Source of the DNA: Tissierellia bacterium
GTDB lineage: Bacteria; Bacillota; Clostridia; Tissierellales; Peptoniphilaceae
Reading direction: 5' to 3'
DNA: 61,143 nt
Assembly (NCBI GenBank): GCA_030537875.1
Contig: JAUNVC010000008.1
Location: 1 to 61,143 of the forward strand
Part shown: piece by piece, positions 46,400 through 58,038 of the stretch
Layout of the letters: every line of letters starts with the position of its first letter
How positions within the stretch are numbered: the first letter of the stretch is position 1
Translations under genes and position numbers: made by a program
Notes under the pieces: generated by a model
What the model saw: the letters and a program-made list of their open reading frames with translations, nothing else
What the model was told of the DNA's origin: nothing
The model's database searches: none

Positions 46400-49087
46400 T
46401 CACTTTCTCACCAACAAGTTCTTCAATACTTTGTAAAGTTCCCCCACTATAAAAGGTACGATGGCCAATGAGACAACGATGCGCCAATCTTTCCACCCCA
46501 AAGCAAAGGTATCGAATATGGTTTGCATAAAGGGAATATAGAGTGCAACCAGAAGCAATGAAAAACTAATGGATACTGCACTTATCATTTTTTTATTCGT
46601 CAACAATCCAATTTCCCACAGCGGTCGATCCAAAGAACGACTGGAGAAAGCTCGTAAAAGTTCACTTAAAATAAGTGTTGAAAAAACGATGGTGCGAGCA
46701 TGGGTGATACTGTCTGGATACAAGTTCAATGCCCAGTTAAAACTTATCAATGTAGCCGCAGCTATGGCTATGGACTGCAACACAATGGTAACCGTCATAT
46801 TGGTGTTTATAATGGCATCATTTTTCGATCTTGGCTTTAATTTCATGATTCCTGGTTCTCCAGGTTCAACCCCCAATGCCAAGGCTGGCAATGAGTCGGT
46901 GATTAGATTTAGCCATAGTAAGTGAATGGGTTTTAAAGGCTCTTGCCAACCGAATACCATGGCAAAAAAGACGAGTAAAATTTCACCTATGTTACAAGAC
47001 AGTAAGAAAAGTACAAACTTTTGAATATTCGCAAATATAATTCTTCCTTCTTCCACGGCATGAACAATGCTTGCGAAATTATCATCCGTAAGGACCACAT
47101 CTGCCGTATTCTTCGCAACATCTGTACCTGTAATTCCCATGGAAATCCCAATGTCACTTCGTTTCAATGCCAGTGCATCATTGACTCCATCACCGGTCAT
47201 TGCAACAACATCATCATGCTGACGAAGGGCTTGTACGATCTTTACCTTCTGTTCTGGACTAACCCTCGAATATACCTTGATACGTTTTACAATATCCAAA
47301 TACTCTTCATCTGATAATTTGGAAAGTTCCTGACCTGAAATAGTTTCTTCATGGCTAGTTACAATGCCAAGTTCCTTGGCAATTTGAAATGCCGTTTCTT
47401 GATAGTCCCCTGTAATCATAACAGTATCAATTCCAGCATCTTTACATAGCGCTATGGCATCCTTTGCTTCCTCTCTTGGAGGATCAATCATCCCAGTAAG
47501 ACCAATAAAGATTAAATCATCTTCGTTCTTTTCAAATCGTCCATCTTCATCAACTTGGTTCATTTTAAAGGCATATCCCAGTACCCTAAGTGCATCCTTA
47601 GCCATGGTGAGGTTTGCTTCTTCCACTCTCTGATAATCATGAGCTTCCAGCAATCGGATACCTTCTTCAGTATAAATATATTTTGACCTAGAAAGGACAA
47701 TATCGGGAGCCCCTTTTACATATTGAACCACCTTGCTATCATCCGGCGTGGTATGAAATGTTGACATCATCTTTCTTTCAGAGTCGAAAGGTAATTCGTC
47801 AATTCTTGGTTGTTCAACCTCAACTTCTTCCTTGGTAAATCCCATTTTACCAGCCAACGTAAGAAGGGCTCCTTCCGTGGGGTCACCAATGATGGAATAA
47901 AGGTTGTTGGAAGCACTTAATTCAGCATCATTATCTAAAATAGATGCATAAAAGAGAGCCTTTAAATGTCCAAATGTTTGCTTTGAAATTGGCTTGCCGT
48001 CTTTTAAAATCTCACCTTTAGGTTCATATCCTTTGCCTGTTACTTCCAAAAATTCATGGTTTGCATAAAGTCTTGTAACCGTCATTTCATTTTGTGTCAA
48101 TGTCCCCGTTTTATCTGAACAAATTACGGTGGTGCTTCCCAAAGTCTCAACAGCTAACAATTTCTTTACGATGGCATTTTTTCTCACCATTCGATTCATA
48201 CCAATAGAAAGAACAATGGTGACAATGGCAGGAAGCCCTTCTGGAATAGCTGCAACAGCAAGACTTACACTTACCAGTAACATATGCAAGATTTCACGTT
48301 TTTGTATCAATCCTAAGATAAATACAATGGCACATACACCAATCGTCAAATACCCAAGAATTTTTCCTAGTTTTTCAAGTTTCTCTTGTAGCGGCGTAAG
48401 CTCATCTTTTATATCTTCAATTTGTGTCGCAATCTTTCCTATTTCCGTATTGTGACCGGTCTCAACAACGACACCACTTCCTCTACCATAGGTCACAATA
48501 GAAGACATATAGGCCATGTTGGTACGATCTCCAAGATTGGCATCCAAACTACCGATACTTTCACTGTCTTTTTCCACAGCGACACTTTCACCCGTCAAGG
48601 AAGATTCGTCAATTTTCATATTCGATGTAGTAATCAGTCGGATATCTGCAGGCACAATATCCCCTGCATCAAGTATGACAATATCTCCCGGAACAATATC
48701 TCTAGCCGGGACGATAATCTTTTTCCCGTCACGCAAAACTTTTGCTTCTGGGGCACTCATTTTCTTTAAACTTTCCAGACTTTTTTCTGCCTGTCCCTCC
48801 TGATAAAGAGAAAGCAAAGCGTTCAAGATGACGATGGCCAGAATAACAACCGCTTCAACATATTCCTTAGCAACAAACTCAATGGCTGCCGCAATCAATA
48901 GTACAACAATTAAAAAGTCTTTAAATTGATCCAAAAACTTTTGCAAAAAACTTCGTTTCTTTTTTTCACGCAATTCATTCCATCCAAATTCTTCTTGTCG
49001 TTTTGCGACCTCTTCATTGGATAGACCTTGCACAGCATACGTATTAAGCGAAGCCAATACTTCCATAGATGTTTTATTATGCCACAT
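46400..49087 (-). CDS. P-type calcium-transporting ATPase (SERCA/PMCA-like, type IIA)
   Basis: An 895-residue cation pump with about ten membrane helices. The actuator has SSLTGES, the phosphorylation site is CSDKTGTLT, and the hinge is MTGDGVNDALALK. Ion-binding residues resemble SERCA: AIPEGLPAI in helix 4, SCNIGEIL in helix 5 and NLITDSLPALALG in helix 6. It should export Ca2+ at the cost of ATP; related pumps move other cations, so the ion is inferred. It is a single-gene unit between terminators. Confidence 0.92.
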   Translation of the reverse strand: MWHNKTSMEVLASLNTYAVQGLSNEEVAKRQEEFGWNELREKKKRSFLQKFLDQFKDFLIVVLLIAAAIEFVAKEYVEAVVILAIVILNALLSLYQEGQAEKSLESLKKMSAPEAKVLRDGKKIIVPARDIVPGDIVILDAGDIVPADIRLITTSNMKIDESSLTGESVAVEKDSESIGSLDANLGDRTNMAYMSSIVTYGRGSGVVVETGHNTEIGKIATQIEDIKDELTPLQEKLEKLGKILGYLTIGVCAIVFILGLIQKREILHMLLVSVSLAVAAIPEGLPAIVTIVLSIGMNRMVRKNAIVKKLLAVETLGSTTVICSDKTGTLTQNEMTVTRLYANHEFLEVTGKGYEPKGEILKDGKPISKQTFGHLKALFYASILDNDAELSASNNLYSIIGDPTEGALLTLAGKMGFTKEEVEVEQPRIDELPFDSERKMMSTFHTTPDDSKVVQYVKGAPDIVLSRSKYIYTEEGIRLLEAHDYQRVEEANLTMAKDALRVLGYAFKMNQVDEDGRFEKNEDDLIFIGLTGMIDPPREEAKDAIALCKDAGIDTVMITGDYQETAFQIAKELGIVTSHEETISGQELSKLSDEEYLDIVKRIKVYSRVSPEQKVKIVQALRQHDDVVAMTGDGVNDALALKRSDIGISMGITGTDVAKNTADVVLTDDNFASIVHAVEEGRIIFANIQKFVLFLLSCNIGEILLVFFAMVFGWQEPLKPIHLLWLNLITDSLPALALGVEPGEPGIMKLKPRSKNDAIINTNMTVTIVLQSIAIAAATLISFNWALNLYPDSITHARTIVFSTLILSELLRAFSSRSLDRPLWEIGLLTNKKMISAVSISFSLLLVALYIPFMQTIFDTFALGWKDWRIVVSLAIVPFIVGELYKVLKNLLVRK

Positions 49088-49110
49088 ATCTTCCTCCTTT
49101 AGTACAACTA

Positions 49111-49116
49111 ATTATA
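49111..49116 (-). promoter_or_regulatory. Possible -10 element of the P-ATPase gene
   Basis: TATAAT on the minus strand, 24 bases before the gene start and directly after the atpC terminator. No convincing -35. Confidence 0.45.
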
Positions 49117-49128
49117 CCCGTATGACAA

Positions 49129-49150
49129 AGAAAAAAGCACAACTGTGCTT
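49129..49150 (-). terminator. Terminator of the atp operon
   Basis: Stem AAGCAC/GTGCTT (49145-49150 with 49135-49140) with a 4-base loop, followed by a T run on the minus strand. It overlaps the atpC stop codon. Confidence 0.82.
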
Positions 49151-49544
49151 ATTTCTTTAAATTAATCCTATTGATTGCTTTTTTCAGAGAGATTTCAGCT
49201 CGCATGGTATCATAGGCCGATTGATCTTTCAAACGTTTCTCCGCTCTTTCTTTAGCGAGCTTTGCACGTTCAATGTCAATTTCTTCCGGCCATTCACAGG
49301 CATTGGCCACTAGGATGACATTGTCATCACGAATATCGATGTAGCCTCCATGCACTGCGGCGATTCTTTCCTTCCCATCCGTGAAAATTTTCATTCGATG
49401 AATATCAACTCTCGTAACAAATGGGCTCATATTAGGTAACACGGCGAAATCTCCTTCAACACCCCGTACAATTAATTGATCCACATCTCCTTCGAAAAAA
49501 ATTCGATCTGGAGTCACGACTTTTAAGTGAAATTGCATTGCCAT
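49149..49544 (-). CDS. atpC: F-type ATP synthase epsilon subunit
   Basis: A 131-residue epsilon subunit: N-terminal beta-sandwich (LKVVTPDRIFFEGDVDQL, GVEGDFAVLPNMSPFV, HGGYIDIRDDNV) and a C-terminal helical hairpin rich in Lys/Glu that inhibits ATP hydrolysis. It follows atpD by two bases and is the last gene of the operon. Confidence 0.96.
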   Translation of the reverse strand: MAMQFHLKVVTPDRIFFEGDVDQLIVRGVEGDFAVLPNMSPFVTRVDIHRMKIFTDGKERIAAVHGGYIDIRDDNVILVANACEWPEEIDIERAKLAKERAEKRLKDQSAYDTMRAEISLKKAINRINLKK

Positions 49545-49546
49545 AT

Positions 49547-50950
<1,404 letters not shown>

Positions 50951-51802
50951 TTATTTGAGAGCCTCAGCACCGCTTACAATCTCGGTAAGCTCCTGTGTGA
51001 TATTTGCTTGACGAGCTCTGTTATATTTCAGACTCAACTCATCAATCATCTCATCTGCATTGTCCGTTGCACTTTCCATAGCACTTCTTCGAGCGGCTTG
51101 TTCACTTGCAGAGCTTTCAATGAGAGCTCCATAAATTGCAATGGAAACATACTGCTCTACCAAATAATCCAACATTACCTCTGGAGAAGGCTCATAACTT
51201 ATGACCTGGGTTCTTCTCCTCGATTCTACCTTAAATCCTTCTGACGGAAGAAGTTGTAGTCTTGTGGGATCTTGGTTCAATGCTGATTTAAAATTAGTGA
51301 ATATCAGATGTACAGCATCTATTTTCTCCTCTTTGTACAAAGATAAGATAGAATCTGTAATGTCCTTTGCATCATGAAAGTCAAAATTCTCACTAATCCC
51401 GGTGAGAGATTTTATCACATTGTAACCGCGCTTGGAAAAATAATCCAATGCTTTGACACCAACCACGATCAATCTGTCTTCTTTATCCTCAATTTGAGCT
51501 TGTGCGTATCGAAGTATATTGCTATTATATCCACCGGCCAAACCTCTGTCACTTGCCAGTACAACATACAGTCTGTTTTTAACTTCTCTCACCTTTGTTA
51601 AAGGAGTGATGGCTCCTTGTGTCAATGACAAAAGCTCTCCTATGCTATTGACCACTGTGGTGTAAAACGGTCTCGTGCTTTCTAGTTTTATTCTGGATTT
51701 TCGCATCTTGGCCGTGCTCACTAGTTCCATAGCGTTGGTAATTTGACGAATACTGGAAACTGATTTGATTCTTCTTTTTATGTCTTTCATTTGTTCAGCC
51801 AT
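50951..51802 (-). CDS. atpG: F-type ATP synthase gamma subunit
   Basis: The 283-residue central stalk subunit with the typical ends MAEQMKDIKRRIKSV and TDNADEMIDELSLKYNRARQ. The ATG at 51802 is chosen (AGGGGTGA upstream); the frame open to 51895 lies inside the end of atpA. Confidence 0.97.
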   Translation of the reverse strand: MAEQMKDIKRRIKSVSSIRQITNAMELVSTAKMRKSRIKLESTRPFYTTVVNSIGELLSLTQGAITPLTKVREVKNRLYVVLASDRGLAGGYNSNILRYAQAQIEDKEDRLIVVGVKALDYFSKRGYNVIKSLTGISENFDFHDAKDITDSILSLYKEEKIDAVHLIFTNFKSALNQDPTRLQLLPSEGFKVESRRRTQVISYEPSPEVMLDYLVEQYVSIAIYGALIESSASEQAARRSAMESATDNADEMIDELSLKYNRARQANITQELTEIVSGAEALK

Positions 51803-51812
51803 AGTTTCACCC

Positions 51813-53321
51813 CTAGAACTTAAAGGATTCTTTAAACGACGTAATCCCCTCTTGAATTTGTTTTTCAATAGATTCAGTGAGCTCTCTTTTGTCATTTAAT
51901 GCATCCATAAGTTCCGACTTATTGTGATGGATGTAATCTATGAATTCATGTTCAAAATCTTTGATTTTGTCCAAAGGCACATCGGAAAGATATCCCTTGG
52001 TTACTGCGTATAATATTAAAATCTGATCTGAAACATGCATCGGAGAATATTGCGGTTGTTTAAGAATTTCTAAAATCTTCGCTCCATGGTTTAACCGATC
52101 CCGCGTGTCTTTGTCAAGTTCACTTCCAAACTGGGCAAAAGAACTAAGTTCTCTATATTGTGCTAGTTCAAGTTTAATACCACCGGAAACCTTTTTCATC
52201 GCCTTGTTTTGCGCGTTTCCACCTACCCGCGATACGGACAGTCCTGAGTTAACGGCAGGTCTTTGACCAGAGAAGAAGAGTTCTGTCTCTAAGAAAATCT
52301 GTCCATCCGTAATACTAATTACGTTGGTAGGAATATATTGAGAGATATCTCCGGCTTGCGTTTCAATAATTGGAAGCGCCGTAATACTCCCTCCACCATA
52401 AGCATCATCTAGACGAGCCGCACGCTCTAATAGCCTTGAGTGCAAGTAAAATACATCACCCGGATAGGCTTCACGTCCTGGTGGTCTCCTAAGTAGTAGA
52501 GATAAGGATCGGTATGCGACAGCATGTTTACTTAAATCATCATACACAATAAGAACGTCTTTGCCTTGGTGCATGAATTCTTCAGCCATGGCTACCCCAG
52601 CATAAGGTGCGATGTATTGGAGAGGAGCAAGTTCACTGGCACTGGCACTGACGATGGTAGTATATTCCATGGCCCCGTATTTCTCAAAGGTATCTTGAAT
52701 AGCAGCCACCGTACTCATTTTTTGTCCAATGGCAACATAAATACAAAGGACGTCCTGACCCTTTTGGTTGAGGATGGTATCCACGGCAATGGCGGTCTTT
52801 CCTGTCTGTCTATCACCGATAATAAGCTCTCTCTGCCCTCTTCCTATGGGAATAATGGAATCGATCGCTTTAATCCCAGTCTGTAAAGGCACAGTAACTG
52901 ATTTTCTTTCGATGACGCCAGGAGCTTTTGATTCAATGGGACGAAATGCATTTGTTACAATTTCTCCTTTGCCGTCAATCGGCTGACCAAGAGCATTTAC
53001 AACGCGACCAATCATCGCCTCACCCACAGGCACTTCAACTATTTTGTTTGTTTTCTTTACTTTCATTCCCTCTTTGAGTTCTTTGTCGCTCCCCAAAAGA
53101 ACACAACCTACGTTATCTTCTTCTAAGTTTTGTGCCATGGCATAAACACCATTTTCAAACTCTAAGAGCTCTCCTGCCATACAATTGTCGAGACCGTAAA
53201 TACGAGCAATTCCATCTCCAACTTCAATGATAGTTCCCACTTCTGTTGTAGAAACCGTATCCTCATACCGATCGATGATTGATTTTATGACAGAGGTAAT
53301 TTCTTCAGGCCTTAAGTTCAC
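51813..53321 (-). CDS. atpA: F-type ATP synthase alpha subunit
   Basis: The 502-residue nucleotide-binding alpha subunit: [11 protein letters not shown] at the start, Walker A GDRQTGKT, and the signature [14 protein letters not shown]. The start is GTG at 53321, overlapping the atpH stop by four bases (GTGA), with GGGGTG upstream. Confidence 0.98.
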   Translation of the reverse strand: MNLRPEEITSVIKSIIDRYEDTVSTTEVGTIIEVGDGIARIYGLDNCMAGELLEFENGVYAMAQNLEEDNVGCVLLGSDKELKEGMKVKKTNKIVEVPVGEAMIGRVVNALGQPIDGKGEIVTNAFRPIESKAPGVIERKSVTVPLQTGIKAIDSIIPIGRGQRELIIGDRQTGKTAIAVDTILNQKGQDVLCIYVAIGQKMSTVAAIQDTFEKYGAMEYTTIVSASASELAPLQYIAPYAGVAMAEEFMHQGKDVLIVYDDLSKHAVAYRSLSLLLRRPPGREAYPGDVFYLHSRLLERAARLDDAYGGGSITALPIIETQAGDISQYIPTNVISITDGQIFLETELFFSGQRPAVNSGLSVSRVGGNAQNKAMKKVSGGIKLELAQYRELSSFAQFGSELDKDTRDRLNHGAKILEILKQPQYSPMHVSDQILILYAVTKGYLSDVPLDKIKDFEHEFIDYIHHNKSELMDALNDKRELTESIEKQIQEGITSFKESFKF

Positions 53322-53863
53322 ATTGTCACCCCATTCATTTGTTTTAATCTTCCTTTCAGTCTATGAAACGCACCATCAAGGGAACAGTCCAATTCCTTCC
53401 CGTCGGCTAAAATTCTAAACCCCATGATAAGATCCGGTTGTAAAACCTCTTGCAAAACAATTTCACGTTGAAACCTATCCCGTAAGATCGTTTGAAGTTC
53501 TACCCTTTGTTCGTCTGATAGACTCTGTGCAGTATGAACAATGACCTCCTTTTTCCCGGATTCCTCAAAAAACAAAGCTTTGAAATCCGCAAATGCTGTG
53601 GTCATTAATTTTTCCCTTTTCTTGTCCACAAGAACCTGCACATAATTGCGAAAAATATCCGAAGAATCTTTCAGCAATTCTGTTAATATAGACTTTTTCT
53701 CTTCCTTTTGAATTTGAGGATTTTTTAAAATAGAAAAAACGGTCGAGTTTGTTTCAAGAAATTCTTGAAAGTCATCGTATTCTCTATATACATTTTCAAC
53801 AATCCCCTTTTCTTTTGCAAGCTCAAACAAGCTTTGAGCATAGGTCTGTTCTAACTTTCCCAT
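53318..53863 (-). CDS. atpH: F-type ATP synthase delta subunit
   Basis: A 181-residue delta subunit, with [13 protein letters not shown] near the start, [15 protein letters not shown] and the C-terminal [17 protein letters not shown]. It ties the peripheral stalk to the F1 head. It overlaps atpF by 13 bases and atpA by four. Confidence 0.95.
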   Translation of the reverse strand: MGKLEQTYAQSLFELAKEKGIVENVYREYDDFQEFLETNSTVFSILKNPQIQKEEKKSILTELLKDSSDIFRNYVQVLVDKKREKLMTTAFADFKALFFEESGKKEVIVHTAQSLSDEQRVELQTILRDRFQREIVLQEVLQPDLIMGFRILADGKELDCSLDGAFHRLKGRLKQMNGVTM

Positions 53864-54363
53864 GATGTTTTGCTCAATTCTTCAATTTTGAGAGAAGTGA
53901 AGGTTTCTGCATTCTTTCTCTCAATATTTTGCTTGCTAAGATCTCGAGCAGCACCAATGGCGATATCAATAATGTCATCCTTTAATTCGGCCATGGCTTT
54001 GCTCTTTATGTTGTCAGCATCTTGTGACGCCTTTTCCAATATACGAGTTTTTTCCGCATGGGCATCACGCTTTGCTTCTTCGAGAATTCGACTATAATTT
54101 TTTCTTGCATCCTCCACTATGCCCTTTGCCTCGACTTTTGCTTCATTTAACTTGGAAGAATATTCTTTTTCCATGTTTTCAGCCTTGAGCAACTTCTGTT
54201 CAGAATCTCTTAAATTCCCTTCGATATACTGTTTGCGTTTTTCGAGAAACTGACTCAATGGCTGAAACAAAAAATGTCTCAGCACAAGAAACAATACAAG
54301 CGTAGTCGCAATGGTAACAAGAAAATTTAAAGGATCGGGAATGACATTAATTACAAAATCCAT
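53851..54363 (-). CDS. atpF: F-type ATP synthase b subunit
   Basis: A 170-residue peripheral stalk subunit: one N-terminal membrane helix (about 11-29), then a long charged coiled coil typical of the b dimer (KRKQYIEGNLRDSEQK onward). It lies between atpE and atpH in the usual order. Confidence 0.95.
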   Translation of the reverse strand: MDFVINVIPDPLNFLVTIATTLVLFLVLRHFLFQPLSQFLEKRKQYIEGNLRDSEQKLLKAENMEKEYSSKLNEAKVEAKGIVEDARKNYSRILEEAKRDAHAEKTRILEKASQDADNIKSKAMAELKDDIIDIAIGAARDLSKQNIERKNAETFTSLKIEELSKTSWES

Positions 54364-54381
54364 ACATTCCTCCCCTTAGCT

Positions 54382-54666
<285 letters not shown>

Positions 54667-55353
54667 TTAGTTTTCAGGGAATGCTTGACCAATGTATGCC
54701 ATAGAAAGCATGACGAATACAAATGCCTGAAGCAATCCAGAAAATACATCAAAATATAAATGCAACACAGCGCTCAAGGGTACCAGCATCATGCTTATTT
54801 TCCCCAATGCAAAGTGCACGAGAGACATGATGATAGAACCACTTAGTATGTTTCCAAACAAACGGAAACTAAGACTTACAGGGTTTGCCAATTCTCCGAT
54901 TACGTTGATGGGAAAAAATAACGGCATCGGTTCAAAATATCCTTTGACATATCCTCCCATACCCTTGGAGCGTATCCCCCAAAAGTGAATCAATATAAAT
55001 GTGATTGTTGCCAAAGCAACAGTTACATTATAATCGCTTGTGGGTGGTGTAAATCCAAGCAAACCCCAAAGATTTGCACAAACCAAAAATAGTAACAATG
55101 TACCCATATAAGGTACAAATCTCTTTTGGCCTTTGCCCATGGTCTGCTCAACCAATGTTTCCATGGAGTTGTAAAACATTTCCATAATTAGCAATAAGCC
55201 CTTGGGTTTTTTCTTATAGTCCGCTTTTTTAATTTTGGCACGTATAACCATACCAAGAACCATCAAGATTAGACTGACCACAACGGCTTGAAATACTGAA
55301 TCATGCAAATGATACGATTTTCCTGCTAGTTGGAAATAAACACCCTTATCCAC
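54667..55353 (-). CDS. atpB: F-type ATP synthase a subunit
   Basis: A 228-residue membrane subunit that holds the ion half-channels. The essential arginine is in NPVSLSFRLFGNILSG and the last helix carries LQAFVFVMLSMAYIGQA. The start is GTG at 55353, six bases after AGGAGG. It is the first gene of the main atp operon; atpZ and atpI, which usually stand before it, are absent here and lie on the other strand at 57781-58396. Confidence 0.97.
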   Translation of the reverse strand: MDKGVYFQLAGKSYHLHDSVFQAVVVSLILMVLGMVIRAKIKKADYKKKPKGLLLIMEMFYNSMETLVEQTMGKGQKRFVPYMGTLLLFLVCANLWGLLGFTPPTSDYNVTVALATITFILIHFWGIRSKGMGGYVKGYFEPMPLFFPINVIGELANPVSLSFRLFGNILSGSIIMSLVHFALGKISMMLVPLSAVLHLYFDVFSGLLQAFVFVMLSMAYIGQAFPEN

Positions 55354-55382
55354 ATAGCACCTCCTTTCATCTTACTCTTTCT

Positions 55383-55411
55383 ATTGTAATATAAAAGTGG
55401 TTTGGTTGCAA
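55383..55411 (-). promoter_or_regulatory. Promoter of the atpBEFHAGDC operon
   Basis: TTGCAA (55406-55411), a 17-base spacer and TACAAT (55383-55388) on the minus strand, directly after the argF terminator. Confidence 0.78.
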
Positions 55412-55422
55412 CTAAAATCCAT

Positions 55423-55451
55423 AAAAAAAAGCCGTAATTACGGCTTTTTTT
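55423..55451 (-). terminator. Terminator of argF
   Basis: Symmetric hairpin AAAAAAAGCCG-TAATTA-CGGCTTTTTTT a few bases after the argF stop. The A and T runs on each side would permit termination in either direction. Confidence 0.88.
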
Positions 55452-55456
55452 AAAAT

Positions 55457-56449
55457 TTATTTTAATGTCGCATAAATGACTGCTTTAATTGTATGCATTC
55501 TATTTTCTGCTTCATCAAAGACCTTGCTCTTGGTAGATTCAAATACTTCATCGGTAACTTCCATTTCAGGCAAACCGAATTTTTCATTGATGTCCTTGCC
55601 AATCGTTGTCTTTAGATCATGGAAACTGGGGAGACAGTGCATGAAGATGGCATTTTCGGCCGCATTTTCCATGGCAGCTTTGTTAACTTGGTAGGGTTTC
55701 AAAAGACGAATTCTCTCTTCCCAAACTTCATCCGGTTCTCCCATGGATACCCAAATATCTGTATAGAGTACGTGAGCACCTGTGGTTCCTTCCTTAACAT
55801 CTTCTGTCAAACGAATGGTAGAGCCTGTTTCCTTTGCAATTTCTTTTGCTTTTTCCACAAGGCTTGCTTCTGGGAACAATTCTTTTGGAGAACATGCTGT
55901 GAAGTTTAAGCCCATCTTTGCACAGGCAATCATAAGAGAGTTGGCTACGTTGTTTCTTGCATCACCCATGTATGTGAAGTTAATTCCTTTGAGATACCCA
56001 AAGTTCTCTTCGATGGTTAGCAAGTCAGCAATCATTTGTGTTGGATGGTACAAATCCGTCAAACCATTGTAAACCGGTACGCCAGCATACTCACTGAGAG
56101 TTTCAACTAGTTCTTGTGAAAATCCCCTATACTCAATGGCATCATATAAGCGTCCAAGAACTCTTGCCGTATCTTCAATGGATTCTTTTTTACCCATTTG
56201 AGAAGAACCTGGATCAAGATAGGTAACGCCCATTCCAAGGTCATATCCAGCAACTTCAAAGGAACATCTGGTTCTTGTAGATGTTTTTTCAAACAATAGA
56301 ACCATGTTTTTGCCCTTTAAATAAGCGTGATCTACGCCATTCATTTTTAAATTCTTAAAATTCTTACTTAGGTCAAGTAAGTAGCGAATTTCTTCACTGG
56401 TATAATCCAGCAAGGTCAAAAAAGATCTACCTCTTAAATTTAATCCCAT
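55457..56449 (-). CDS. argF: Ornithine carbamoyltransferase
   Basis: A 330-residue enzyme forming citrulline from ornithine and carbamoyl phosphate, or the reverse in fermentative arginine breakdown. The phosphate-binding [13 protein letters not shown] and the active-site MHCLPSFHD are intact. The ATG at 56449 with GAGGTG upstream is chosen; the frame open to 56581 has no site and lies over the promoter. Biosynthetic (argF) or catabolic (arcB) use cannot be decided; no arc or other arg genes are in view. Confidence 0.94.
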   Translation of the reverse strand: MGLNLRGRSFLTLLDYTSEEIRYLLDLSKNFKNLKMNGVDHAYLKGKNMVLLFEKTSTRTRCSFEVAGYDLGMGVTYLDPGSSQMGKKESIEDTARVLGRLYDAIEYRGFSQELVETLSEYAGVPVYNGLTDLYHPTQMIADLLTIEENFGYLKGINFTYMGDARNNVANSLMIACAKMGLNFTACSPKELFPEASLVEKAKEIAKETGSTIRLTEDVKEGTTGAHVLYTDIWVSMGEPDEVWEERIRLLKPYQVNKAAMENAAENAIFMHCLPSFHDLKTTIGKDINEKFGLPEMEVTDEVFESTKSKVFDEAENRMHTIKAVIYATLK

Positions 56450-56482
56450 ATTCATCACCTCATAAATATTAACACTTCTGTG

Positions 56483-56511
56483 TTTACCTATATCATATAA
56501 TTTGGTATAAT
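56483..56511 (+). promoter_or_regulatory. Promoter of the AraC regulator-atpZ-atpI operon
   Basis: TTTACC (56483-56488), a 17-base spacer and TATAAT (56506-56511) on the + strand. It overlaps the divergent argF promoter over almost its whole length. Confidence 0.72.
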
Positions 56512-56521
56512 GAAATGTAAG
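56493..56521 (-). promoter_or_regulatory. Promoter of argF
   Basis: CTTACA (56516-56521), a 17-base spacer and TATGAT (56493-56498) on the minus strand. It shares bases with the + strand promoter, so binding of RNA polymerase at one should exclude the other. No clear ARG box is seen. Confidence 0.6.
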
Positions 56522-56557
56522 ACATATGCAATATGATGGAGTGTAAATAAAACCAAA

Positions 56558-57784
56558 ATGAAGGAAATAAAAAAGAAACATATTTTACAAGAAAGCACAA
56601 GAAGTGACATAGATCCCGGTCGTTTAGCCGATATTGATGTTGATTTTGTAGAAAAGCCAACGGAGCCTCTTTTTCATCAATCAGCACGATTTTTGTATGT
56701 CATCAAAGGACATGGCACATTGGAGTTGAATAAAGATCCCTTTGAAATGAAACCGGGAACCCTTGTATCCATTGTTCCTTGGACTTTGAGTGAAATCACT
56801 GAAGTGAAAGAGCCTCTAACCTACATCATACTAAAATACTCATATCATATCTTTTTAAAACACACCAGCGATTTATTTGTCCATAGTCGAGAGGCACATC
56901 TCTTATCTCTATCTCTTAGTCAAAGGGCCGTCAGCTATGATCAAAAGGACTTGTTAGATACCTTTGTTAAATGTAGGGACATTAGCTTTGAAACCTTGAA
57001 CCGCATGACCCATCTTTCTCTTTCCCATGCCAATTGTCTTCTTTTTTCTTACTTGTTGGAAATAGCCACCTATCACTCTTTACGTTCCAGCATTGATACG
57101 ACGGAAACCCCTGTGCCCGTTAAGGAGAAAATCTTTCAATATATGTATGAGAATTCTCATAAGAAAATCACTCTCAAAGAGATATCCGTCTTATTTTTTA
57201 TGTCAGAAAGCTCCATATCGCGATTTATAAGAGAGAAAACCGGATTGTCTTTTTTTGATCTCCTCAATGAAATGCGCGTTGCAAAAGCAATGGACCTGTT
57301 GGTGCATACCGATTTAACCCATGATGAAATTGCCGATCTTCTCGGCTATACGGATTCCAGTCATTTTTCTAAATTATTCACCACAAGACTCAATATGAAT
57401 CCTAGGGAATATCGATCCATCTACCGATCAAGCCACTCCGGAAGCACAGATACGGATATTCAAATTTTGGAAGAGATTGTTCAAAATTCCCATACAGATT
57501 TATCTATTAAAGATATTAGCTTGAAGTATCACAGAAGCCCCATGGAAATCAATCGAAGGCTAAAGTCCATCGTAGGAAAAAACTTTGCTGACTTTTTGCA
57601 CTATGTCCGAATCAATAAATCCATTGTTAGAATGTTAGAAACCAATGATCCCATAACCGATATTGCATTTGAGGTGGGCTATAATACAATGAAAACTTTT
57701 CAACGAAATTTTCTAAAGCTCAAACACATGACTCCTTCTGAGTTTCGTAAAATTGCCACTCTACAAGAGGTGGATAAAAAATGA
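56558..57784 (+). CDS. AraC-family regulator with two tandem HTH domains
   Basis: A 408-residue regulator: a cupin-like ligand-sensing part (about 25-95), a helical linker, one AraC DNA-binding domain at about 188-290 ([20 protein letters not shown], then [20 protein letters not shown] and NPREYR) and a second at about 302-400 ([40 protein letters not shown] and TPSEFR). A second full AraC domain is unusual. The ribosome binding site is weak (GGAGTG about 15 bases before). It overlaps atpZ by four bases (ATGA), so it is translated with the ATP synthase accessory genes. Confidence 0.88.
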   Translation: MKEIKKKHILQESTRSDIDPGRLADIDVDFVEKPTEPLFHQSARFLYVIKGHGTLELNKDPFEMKPGTLVSIVPWTLSEITEVKEPLTYIILKYSYHIFLKHTSDLFVHSREAHLLSLSLSQRAVSYDQKDLLDTFVKCRDISFETLNRMTHLSLSHANCLLFSYLLEIATYHSLRSSIDTTETPVPVKEKIFQYMYENSHKKITLKEISVLFFMSESSISRFIREKTGLSFFDLLNEMRVAKAMDLLVHTDLTHDEIADLLGYTDSSHFSKLFTTRLNMNPREYRSIYRSSHSGSTDTDIQILEEIVQNSHTDLSIKDISLKYHRSPMEINRRLKSIVGKNFADFLHYVRINKSIVRMLETNDPITDIAFEVGYNTMKTFQRNFLKLKHMTPSEFRKIATLQEVDKK

Positions 57785-58038
57785 AGGCATTAAAAACATT
57801 GGGGCTCATTGCTCAAATCGGCCTAGATATAGTAAGTTCCATACTGATTGGTTTACTCATTGGGATGGGATTGGATACGCTCTTTCATATAGAATCTAAA
57901 GTCTTTACGATTGTTTTCCTCGTGTTAGGTACCATCGCAGGCTTTCGTTTGGTGTACTATAGAATCAAAAAATCTGGGGTGATGTCCCCAGATGATAAGG
58001 ATAAGTTTTTTACAAAGGATCGTCGCGATGGACAATAA
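57781..58038 (+). CDS. atpZ: AtpZ/AtpI-like ATP synthase accessory protein
   Basis: An 85-residue protein with two membrane helices (about 6-32 and 40-62) and a charged tail; IAQIGLDIVSSILIGLLIG and LGTIAGFRLVYY fit the ATPase gene 1 (AtpZ) family. In relatives it aids c-ring assembly or Mg/Ca uptake with AtpI. In most Firmicutes it lies directly before atpI-atpB in the same operon; here it is on the opposite strand from atpB. Confidence 0.78.
   Translation: MKALKTLGLIAQIGLDIVSSILIGLLIGMGLDTLFHIESKVFTIVFLVLGTIAGFRLVYYRIKKSGVMSPDDKDKFFTKDRRDGQ

Noticed and set aside
56461..56490. AACAC-TTCT-GTGTT inverted repeat before argF as an ArgR box
   Set aside because: It does not resemble known ARG boxes, and the arms are only five bases long.
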